From contig CM028129.1 in the NCBI GenBank assembly GCA_016271365.2, positions 845,264,001-845,328,000 of the forward strand: a DNA stretch of 64,000 nucleotides, in the 5' to 3' direction. Positions 55,505-64,000 of the stretch are shown in pieces. Position 1 is the first letter of the stretch. Each line of letters starts with the position of its first letter. This DNA is from Neoceratodus forsteri (Eukaryota; Chordata; Ceratodontiformes; Ceratodontidae). The position numbers and the translations under genes were made by a program. The notes under the pieces were generated by a model. It did not search any database. It saw only the letters and a list, made by a program, of their open reading frames with translations, and had not been told where the DNA came from.

Positions 55505-58431
55505 CTAGGCAAGAGAGGTACGTTTTAAAGGGACCTGGAGGGCACATTTGGTTTTGCTCCTCGTGTTTTGTGTGGACAGAGTTGGTTGGAAGAGTCCCAT
55601 GAGTGAGTCAGGGGCTTGACCCAGAAGAGCCTTCTTTCCTAACAGACAAACTTGGTAGTTTGTTGTGAGGTGAAGGGGGAGCCATCCCATTTGGGTGTAG
55701 AGACTGCATGTATGGGTTAAGTTATCAGCCCCAAGTACCAGTCTGCAGGCCTTGTTTAACACTACTTTAATCCTTTTGAGAGCAGTGTCTGTGGCTGTAT
55801 CATAGATTACCATCCTGTAATCTATTGTGGACAGAACTGAGCTGCTAACAGCAAGTCATAATGCATTTGGGGTCAGTGCATACCTGTGCCTGTATAATAG
55901 CCCAAGTTTGATGTTAGCAGTTTTAACAACATGGTCTATATGAGGAATGAAGGAAAGGGTATCATCCAGGTACAACCCAAGATACTTAAATGTGCTGCCT
56001 TGTTCCAGTTTTAGTCTGTCTTGATTGAAAATGGTCATAGGGCCAACTTTCTTCTTAACTTGGGGCATGGAAAAACAACATTTCTTTCATCTTTTTATAG
56101 TTTAGAAATAGTTTGTTCTGGAAGAAACCATTGTTCCAGTTTGTGGAAGCTATCCTGAAGTTGAAGTGTGACTTGGTCAAGTAGTTGCTGCCACTAAAGA
56201 TCATTGCATCATCTGTGTAAAGCAGCATTTTCATAAGGTAAGCATTGGGTAGTGCGTCAAGTGAACAAATCGAAGAGCAGTGGACCAAGGATTTATCCTT
56301 GGGGGACTCCGAGGGTCACTACTCTTGAATCGGAGAGAATCCCATTTATTTTTACATATTGTGTTCTTTGGGAAAGATAGCTCCTGAATCAGGCCACCGT
56401 TTTGGAGGACAGACCTAGTGTGAGGAGTTTAGATAACAGTAGCTGGTGGTTTACTGTGTTGAATGCCTTAATGAGGTCTATAAAGACAGACTCCACTGTC
56501 TTACTGCTGTCAAGTGCCTCATATATGTAATTAGTGAAGTCAATTAGTGCAGACATGGAGCTACATGCTTTTCAGAACCCCTGTTTTTGTTCACATTGGA
56601 GGTTGTACTTATTCAAACAGTCGGTTAACTGATCAGAGATGATGCATTCTAGGGCTTTTGAGAGGGGGTAGTATTGATATTGGCCTGTTGTTTGCAAGGT
56701 TGGCTTCATCTCTGCTCTTGTGGACTGGGGTTACTAGTGCTGTTTTCCTTTTGCCTGGAAATATCCCTCTTCTGAGAGACATGTTGAATATTTTGGTGAG
56801 GGGTAGAGCTAATTCATTTAATGTGAGTGCCACTATATTCATGTCTATAATGTCCCTGCCAACCCTGGTTTTGCCAGTACCTACTTTAAGTATTTTTTTG
56901 CTTCAGTAACTGAGATTTGTTTAAAGTAGAATAAAGGTATGCTTGAGTTTTGGGGGAAGGGGATGGTCTGACTTGGTTGATCCTCTAATACCAAGGTGGA
57001 CAAGTAGCCAGGCGGCAAGACAGAGCTTACGTCTGTAAAAGCTGCATTGAAGGTGTCAGCAATTTTTGGGGGGTTTTGTATTGTAGATTTAGCAGTACTG
57101 AACATATCAGGCAGTGCTTTGGTTTTACTCCCAGCAAGGGGTTTTATGATATCCCAAAAATGTTTCCCATTACCCCATTGCCGATCTTTGTAGTAGGTGG
57201 CTTTTGCTTTCCTTATCTGTTTGGTAAAATTATTTCTAGCTGCTTTGTATGAAATATAATCACTTGGCTTGCCAGTGGTCCTTGCCTTGTGTCAGAGGTT
57301 GGCTCTGCTATTTATGAGCTGGAGGACAGAGCCAGTGAGCCATGGGTTAGTTGACCCTTTACATTTCTGAGTTTTGAAAGGTGCGAAGATATTACAGGTG
57401 TTACTGAAGATGGTAATGAAAAAGTCTAAGGCCTGGTTTATATCTACTGTCTTGTCAAGGGGAGTCCAATTCATCTTACTGAGATAGAACTTAAAAGGCT
57501 CTAGGAGTCCTTTCCAAACAGACCTGCCTTTTATTAGTTTAGGGTGCACTTCGGGGTTTTATTGGATCACGTGCGTACCACAGGGGAGTGGTCATTGAAT
57601 GTGTATGTGAGCACTGATATCTTATTGATCCATTCTGGGTGGTTGGTGAGTACCCAGTCAATATGAGAGCAAGTGCCCACTTGGTAGTTATATCTGGTGG
57701 TTTGAGTCACCATCTGTGTAAGGCAGAGGCTAAAGATTAGGTATTTTAGGGTGGTGGTATCTTGTGCCAGCCAACTGGTGTTAAAGTCTCCAATGACAAC
57801 CAGTTCCCAGGACTGGTAGAGTTGCTTAATGTGCTCTACAAACAGGTCCAGTCCCACTGCTTGCCTGCTCAGGGGTAAATAGACTGTACTGTACCTGTGT
57901 TTTGTTTTTGTTGCCAAGCTGTAGTTGTATGGACAGCATTTACATATCCTTTGTTACCTTGATGTGGGGCATCACCTGTCCTCTTATTTGATTGTTTAGA
58001 TATACCAGGCAGCCGCTGCTTCATTTAGCAAGTCTGTCCTGCTGGAAGATGGTGTAGCCATCTATGGATATGGTGGCATCAGGGATTTGGGGGGCTAACC
58101 ACGTCTCCATGAGAGAGAGTATGTCAGGCTTATGTTGTGTGACCCAGGCCTGGAATTAGGGTAGTTTGAGTAGTAGGATACCTATGTTGATTGCAGCCAG
58201 CTTGAGTTGTCCATCCCCACCATGTTTGGTATGTCCATTGGGGCCAGGGTTTGGGTGTATGTTCCCTGAGAGGAGGAGCAGTGTAAGTGTTAGTTTTTTA
58301 ATAACATGTTTACAGTAAGCCAGTTTACTGCAAATATCATGCTGATGGGCTAGTCTGTACCTTAGAATCTGCTTAGTTGGGGTGGGAGTGCATAGGTGGA
58401 TTGCCATAGGTCCAGGTGTTTGGATGTTCAT
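55505..58431 (-). pseudogene. LINE ORF2 with 2A-like N-terminus, endonuclease and RT
   Basis: Starts at ATG 58431. The first 65 residues end with LLLLSGNIHPNPGP. Endonuclease: VIGDFN, SHIDWVLTNHPEW and DHSPVVRT (57917-57567). RT: ADTFNAAFTDVSSVLPPG (57060-57000), NRPISILPPL (56660), VFIDL with AFNTVNHQLL (about 56490-56440), LLYTDDAMIF, the catalytic YxDD box (about 56220), then FKYLGLYLDD (55960) and the C-terminal GWLPLHLTTNYQ region (55680). Frameshifts and stops separate the blocks. It differs clearly from the LINE at 1-4012, so two 2A-bearing lineages are present. Confidence 0.88.
58235..58300 (-). other. 2A-like NPGP motif in the second LINE
   Basis: LLLLSGNIHPNPGP follows a Leu/Thr-rich stretch. 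The NPGP end and upstream SG(D/N)I are conserved, but Asp is Asn and Glu is His relative to the D(V/I)ExNPGP consensus. Skipping activity may therefore be low or lost. Confidence 0.6.
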
Positions 58432-58440
58432 GTTGCTGGC

Positions 58441-59249
58441 CAGGGGTAATGGACTAGAGGTGTGTGCACTACACTGACCTCACATAGTTCCCCTAGTTCT
58501 AATAAAGTGCTGTGATATAAGGGTATTGACATGTTATGGTGATGTTAAAGGAGCTATTGGGGGTTTACTATCCCCAACCAGGCTTATAGTGGCCAGTATT
58601 AGGATGAGTGTTATTGAGATAGCCATGATTGTCAGTTGGGTATGTGTGGCTGTAGCAGGAATTATCATGGGTTTGTGCCTTTAAGGGTGTTAGAGCTGCA
58701 GTGTGTGGGGGGGGGAGTAAGTCACTATGCAGATATGCAGGGTATAGTAGAGAATGGAGATGCCCACAGACGAAGGGATAAGTAGGAGCAAAAGAAGGAG
58801 ACAAAAGAATAACAGTGACTGCTGTTGGTCCTGCAGTATAAGCTGCAAGTGGAGTCCAGGAGAGATAGTTAAAACTACTATGCTTGCACAGAAAAACACA
58901 TTGGCCAGAGGATTTTAAACAGTCATGGGGAGCTATCAGCAGATTCTCCCCTGCAGAGCTTGCACTGACAATGGAGCAGACATATTCTTGGATCCTAGTT
59001 TTTAAATATCTTAAAGTCCTACCACTTATGCCAGTCCACATGTGTACCACAGGAGTACACTACAAAGTTAATGTCTCATGTTATAAAGTCTCTGATCTCA
59101 CCATTATTTCCATTTGTACATTCAAACTCTTAACCAGTTTTTGCATATTTACAAACACAGCATGTAGTGCACTTAAACAAACCTCTAGGTTTGGGTTGTA
59201 ACCAATCTGAACTAATCATTTTTTCCCCTAAATGTGCTGTGTACCAATA
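58441..59249. other. Unassigned; contains a phrase repeated near 60300
   Basis: CCAGAGGATTTTAAACAGTC ... GCAGATTCTCCCC (58903-58952) matches 60304-60352. This could be a shared fragment of an old LINE. No gene is supported. Confidence 0.4.
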
Positions 59250-59475
59250 TGTCTTTTAGGAGTCTGGCTTTTCTAATTGACACCCTCAGTTTGATCCCTA
59301 CTGCCTCAGCTACAGTTGGATCTCTCTGTAAAACAGGTTAATTTCTGAAACCAGTTTGGCATTGCTGTGCCTTCTGTGCAGCTGGAATTAAAGCTCTGAC
59401 CATTGCTTTCCATATAGTGGTATTTTGAATCAATAAATCTTTATTTTGGCATTACCTCTGATTTGTGTGCTGTCA
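59250..59475 (+). mobile_element. Penelope-like 3' tail, second copy
   Basis: CATTGCTGTGCCTTCTGTGC, GGAATTAAAGC, TATTTTGAATCAATAAATC and TTTTGGCATTACCTCTG align base for base in order with the minus-strand tail of the element at 53585 (CATTGCTGGGCTTCCTGCG, GGAATTAAGG, ATTTTGAATTAATAAACC, TTCTGGCATTGTG). Only the noncoding 3' part remains. Confidence 0.65.
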
Positions 59476-59479
59476 TTCT

Positions 59480-59815
59480 GTTGGATCTTGAGATTACACA
59501 TACATTTTTAAAACAGTAGTGCAGTACGTGGATTTTGAAAACTGTCACAGAGTGTAGATTTTTAAAACCTTTGTGAAGGATTTCTACATGAATGTTTTGT
59601 GCAAACCGTTCTGCAGTACATGGATATGTAAAACTGTCATGCATCATATAGATTTTGAAAACCATCATGCAGCATGTAGGTTCTGAAAACCATTGTGCAG
59701 CATGTAGGTTCTGAAAACTGTCATGTAGCATATGGATTTTGAAAACCATTATACAGATGTTCAAAATTTTTGTGCAGCACATAGATGTTTAGAAAATTTG
59801 TGAATGATTCCCATT
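59480..59815 (+). repeat. ~31-bp degenerate minisatellite, about ten copies
   Basis: The unit is approximately GCAGCATGTAGGTTCTGAAA followed by ACCATTGT. The cleanest copies lie at 59640-59760, with diverged ones from 59500. The reading frame across it is a repeat artefact. Confidence 0.85.
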
Positions 59816-60538
59816 CAAATGTTTTGGATTTTAATAAAAGACATCTAATTACTAATTAATTAACAAAAAGCAGTAGCCCCCATATTCAGTTACAGCTATT
59901 TGGGCTGGGCCAACAAAACACTACACTAAAAATAACACTTGGCTACAAAGGAACAATATTCAACTAGAGCATGCATCCTATCCATCCTGTACTGCCTGTC
60001 TGAATATCAGGCTGTGATAGCAAGCATATTTTATTTGATATAGAGCTTCACCATGAGGGCTAAAAGTGTTGTACACATAATTTCATTTAACCAAATAAAA
60101 ACATTCAAAACATTTATAAAATCAAATAACAAGAACAGCAGAATCCCTCCTATGCATAACATATTTAAAATGAGCCCTCAAATGCCAGGAAAAAAGATGG
60201 GTTTTAAGAGCCCTTTTAAAAAATTCAGTAGTGGAGCTCTAACAAAGCTGATTTAGTAAGGCATTCCACATGCAAGGGGTGTCCACAGAAAAGAACTATT
60301 GACCAGAGGATTTTAAACAGGCATAGGGAGCCACAAGCAGATTCTCCCCCACTGAACACAGTGGCTGAACCAGTGTATATGGGAGGAGAAAGACATTTAT
60401 GTAGCTGGGACCCAAATGTTACAAGCACCATGCATAGTGCATGGATTCAACATTATCACAGCCCACTGCTGGCAATAGACTCCAAGGAGCAAATAGAGAC
60501 AATGTATCCCGAATCGGATAGTTAAATCACTCCCAGGA
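59816..60538. other. Old LINE-like debris, probably minus strand
   Basis: GTTGTACACATAATTTCATTTAACC and the following AT-rich block resemble tails of old LINEs. A phrase at 60304-60352 recurs at 58903. No coding frame is supported. Confidence 0.35.
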
Positions 60539-60546
60539 GCCATAGT

Positions 60547-62148
60547 CAAGCTCCCTAGAATTCTGCGGCTGCAGAATTTTGCACAGAACTTGCAATCTAC
60601 CGCAGAACTTCTGCGGTGCTGCAGAATTCACTCTTCTTGGTGATTTTTTATTAATATTTCTTTTTATCCATAGAATCTGGTTCCCTTACCCTCTTTTTAT
60701 ATCAAAAACTCCTCTATATGCTCAGAATGTGATGTTATCATTGCTATAACATCATACATTAGCTAATGAAATGGCTGCATTCTGCAACAGAAATGAACAG
60801 TCACTTATCTACCACAGCTCCCACTGCCAGAGATGGTGGCACATCACATCATGCATGGTGATATTTGCTCAACCTGCACTACAGCTTAATACAACTTTCT
60901 GTCTTACATTACTGCGCTAGGGACAACTTAAACAAAACCTTGTCAATAACACAGACTTGTTAAGTCCATACCTCACTTTGTACAAACCTATTTGTGCATT
61001 TAAGGTATAGAGATGCCATCTGAAATGAATAACTGGTAAAATGAATTTAACTGTCATGTTTAAGAAAAATAAAGTAATTATGCCCAGAAAAGTGGAATAT
61101 AATAATGTGTAGACCTGTTGAAAGACTAGACCTGTTTAATAAATAATTGCACTGTACGCATTTTTGCCAGGTTATTGATTACATATTGCCATTGGCTGAT
61201 AGAATCACCTAAAAGTTATGGAGAAATGTTGTGTGCAGGGACAGCTGTTGGGCCAGAGGGTAGCATGCTGTGTTTCTGTGCCGGCAACTCGGGTTCAGAG
61301 ATTAGCTCTGGGAGCTGGCTGGGCAGCACAAGGATTGGTGGAACACATCACTGCTCAGAGCCTGGGAAGGTATGGTGCAGTGTTCTGCCACATGGTGGAC
61401 ACATTGTGATGGGCTGGAGAGCTCTATCTCACAATCGTTTCACATGCATGTCATGGCCTGATAGTGTTACGCAGTGTGTCAGGTTAAGCAGGTTGACATG
61501 AAAATGAGTTTTGCAATAACTCCTCTATTCCATTTCCAATGGGACATGTATGAATGAGGATGCAAGTTCATGGAAATAAAATAAATATAAATATACAACA
61601 CACACACACATATGCGCCCACACACATATACAGTATCTCTGTCTCTCTCACCACAGGCACGCACATTTGTATGTATGTTACAGATTGCATATAAAAATCT
61701 AAGTGATACACAGTGGTAACCTCGTGAGTGGTGTAGAAAGCACATACAAATATACAAGTGATAGACAGTGGAAACCTCATTAGTGGGATAGATAGCACGT
61801 GTATAGAAATACCTTATGTATCACATAAGATCCCCTCTGCATGTCATTTATGCAACGGACTAGGACATTAAGGGAGAGACATTTGTTTTGCTTTTTTAGG
61901 CATAAAATTATTTTTATAAGTCTGTTATTTTTTGAACTAGTGTTACTGTGCTTTCCACCAACACGATTGCTATAACCACTGGCATGAAAGTGAAGTCAGG
62001 ATAACAAGCTGACAATGTGATGTGGTAGTTTGTTAGTGCCGCAGAACTTCCGCAGAAATTACAAACCACCGCAGCAGAAGTTCTGCGGCAAATGGTAGTC
62101 TTGCCGCAGAACTTGGTCCCACTGTGCCACAGAAAAGTAGGGGCCCTG
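60547..62148. mobile_element. 1.6-kb non-autonomous hAT
   Basis: GCCATAGT flanks both ends exactly (60539-60546, 62149-62156), an 8-bp duplication. Ends CAAGCTCCCTAGAATTCTG and (inverted) CAGGGCCCCTACTTTTCTG are imperfect TIRs. Subterminal CTGCGG/CCGCAGAACTT motifs cluster at 60560-60620 and 62040-62115, as in hAT elements. No transposase coding is present. A CA-rich microsatellite lies at 61596-61635. Confidence 0.85.
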
Positions 62149-62156
62149 GCCATAGT

Positions 62157-62611
62157 CATTGGCTGGTATGCTAATGACCACATACTGAATGGCATGCAGG
62201 TGCTATGTGACAGTTGTCATATGATTATGTGGCCATCGCTGGCTCTGTACAATGTGCCCATGCAGATATGGTTGCACAATTGTGTACAGCCTCAGTGGTC
62301 CAGAACCCTACTTATTTATGCCATCTACGGCAGCCTAGTAGATCCCCCTGCCTTTCTCAGCTGATCCCTGTTGGTATTGTGGAACTGCACTAAAGCCCTT
62401 CCCTGGCAGTGCAGTGAACCCCCTCCTTCAAGCAATCTGGTATTGTGGAAATGTACTGAAGCCCATCCCTTGTAGTTTAGTGTTACTCCCCCCAACTGAT
62501 TGCTGTCAAAGTCCCCCCCCTCCAGAGCCTAACCATTGAGCACCCACCACCCCCGCTTGCCCCAGTCCCTGAGTCACCCAGCCATCCATAAGTGAGCCAC
62601 CATCAGGTCCT
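62157..62611. other. Unassigned spacer
   Basis: No gene is supported. A short C-run lies near 62512-62520. Confidence 0.4.
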
Positions 62612-64000
62612 CACATAGAAACATAGAAATACAAACTGTATAAGCAGAAAACAACTGGTAAGCCCATCTAGTCATCCCTATTTTCCTTGCCTAACACTAC
62701 ACACCGGACTCTACTAGGTCACAGGTGCCACCTCTTCATCTCGTATCACTATTTATTATACCCATATGCCTATCTTGCACATGCTTGAAACTCCCTACTG
62801 TCTTTTCCCTCACTGCCTTCTTTGGAAGTCTGTTCCAGGCATCCACCCCACTTTCTGTGAAGAAGCATTTCCTCACATCACTTTTAAACTCCCCCTCTCA
62901 AGTTTCATAACAAATCCCTGTGTTCTGGTGCTCCTCCTAATAAAGAGACTCTCTTCTTACATCTTGATCTCCCCTGTAAAGTACTTATAAGTCTTACTGA
63001 TGTCCCCTCTCATTCTTCTCTCCTCTAGGGAGTACATGTAGAGCTCCCATACCCTCTCCTCATATGGCTGTCATGCAGCCCACACACCATTTTAGTAGGC
63101 CTCCTCTGGACCACTTCCACTCTGTCAATGTCCTTGAGGAGATGCAGCCTCCAGAGCTGTACACAATACTCCAGGTGGGGTCTCAAAATTGAGCAATACT
63201 GGGGCAATGCCATCTCCCTTCTCCTGCTAGAGATTCCCCTCCCTATGCACTCCAGCATCTGGCTTGCCTTTCCTGCTGCCCTGTCACACTGCTTTGCCAC
63301 CTTGAGCATATCAGATGTGCTCACCCCAAGGTCCCTCTCTTGCCTGGTAACTGTAAATACTCCCCCACATCTTTTACACAGCTTCTGGGTTTCCCTTCCC
63401 CAGGTGCATGACTTTTACTTTTCAACAGTGAAACCCAGCTGCCACTTCATAGACCACCCTCTAGTTTCCCCGGATCCCTTTGCATTCTCTCCACCACCTT
63501 CTGGGTGTCCACCCTGTTGTAGACTTTTGTGTCATATGCAAAGAGACACACCTTCCTCTCCTGTTACTCAGCAATGTTACGTATGAAGACATTAAAGAGC
63601 ATAGGGCCCAGTACTGATTCACGTGGTGCTCCACTGGTCACTCTCCCATTCTCTGAGTGACCGAAGTTTACCACCGCCCTCTGCCTTCTGTCTTTCAACC
63701 AATTTGATACACAATTAAATACCTTCTCCCAACCCCCATTCTAGCACCATGCTCCATTCCCTATGTTCCCTTGGGTGAATCCCCTATGGCACTATTGCCT
63801 TGTTTTCTTAAGGGCTTCCAACCCCCGGCAGACTATGTCTTCTGTAAATGGACTTGTGTCCACTCCCCCCAAAGTTTGTTAATACATGATGGCCCCTCCC
63901 CCTCCACTGTAAATACCAAGCAGAAGTATTCATTTAGAATTCTAGCTTTTTCTTGGTCTTCCTGAGTACAGTCCCCCCAAGTCGCCAGATCCTCACTATA
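62612..64000 (-). mobile_element. CR1-like LINE, continuing past the window
   Basis: The 3' tail at 62612-62690 reads, on the minus strand, TTTCTATGTTTCTATG after GATGGGCTTACCAG. Coding blocks: SLREWESD/ESVLGPMLF (GVPQGSVLGPLLF equivalent, about 63630) and FAYDTKVY (a changed FADDTK box, about 63535), then MLECIGRGISSRRREMALPQ and LRPHLEYCVQLW (63260-63150). Frames are broken by shifts and stops, so the copy is dead. It is a different subfamily copy from 33255-34200. Confidence 0.85.

Larger units (their letters stand above)
54786..58440 (-). mobile_element. L2/Rex-group LINE, nearly full length, decayed
   Basis: From 5' (58440) to 3' (54786) it shows an N-terminal 2A-like motif, APE endonuclease, reverse transcriptase and C-terminal region. 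A ~700-bp 3' UTR ends in AAATAAATAAATAAAATC. It is inserted next to the Penelope coding remnant. The 5' UTR limit is not clear. Confidence 0.88.

Overview
No host protein-coding, rRNA or tRNA gene can be supported in this window. It is a dense mosaic of nested and mostly decayed transposable elements, satellites and palindromes. The repertoire points to a vertebrate with a large, repeat-rich genome: CR1/L2-group LINEs, a Penelope-like element, a MIR-like tRNA SINE, hAT and PIF/Harbinger DNA transposons. An amphibian, lungfish or similar lineage is plausible, but the species cannot be fixed from sequence alone.

Layout. 1-4012 is a LINE (+) that starts at a 2A-like peptide and is split by a 553-bp insertion. 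4370-12119 is a complete PIF/Harbinger transposon with matching TIRs and a TGT target duplication. Its transposase is a pseudogene, but it also carries two intron-containing Myb/SANT-like genes whose frames are open. 12120-15054 holds a small palindromic MITE, degenerate minisatellites and LINE debris. 15055-31475 is bounded by hAT-type inverted termini and a near-perfect 8-bp target duplication (ACACTGAG/ACATTGAG). It therefore looks like one 16.4-kb hAT unit. It carries a decayed hAT transposase near one end, a BED-finger gene on the opposite strand near the other end, and nested satellites, a LINE and a foldback arm between them.

31476-46595 contains CR1-like LINE tails, tandem ~800-bp palindromes (35440-37490), a LINE tail, a foldback (39048-39453), LTR-like direct repeats (41099-43655), a non-autonomous Harbinger relative (43995-45350) and a minisatellite. 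46596-53246 is a giant foldback structure. Its arms of about 3.0 and 2.2 kb are built from tandem repeats and surround a 1.4-kb loop. A third copy of its arm lies inside the hAT unit. 53585-64000 holds a Penelope-like fragment, a second 2A-bearing LINE (-), a second Penelope tail, a 31-bp minisatellite, a non-autonomous hAT with an exact 8-bp target duplication, and a CR1-like LINE (-) running off the window.

How the parts relate. The Harbinger genes look like a transposition kit of nuclease plus DNA-binding partners, and the 1.36-kb MITE shares its termini and an internal motif. The MIR-like SINEs share their 3' tails with two nearby LINE fragments, which suggests a mobilising partner. The foldback family links the hAT unit and the 46.6-53.2 kb structure. 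Strongest leads: the three-gene Harbinger, the 16.4-kb hAT unit and the giant foldback.
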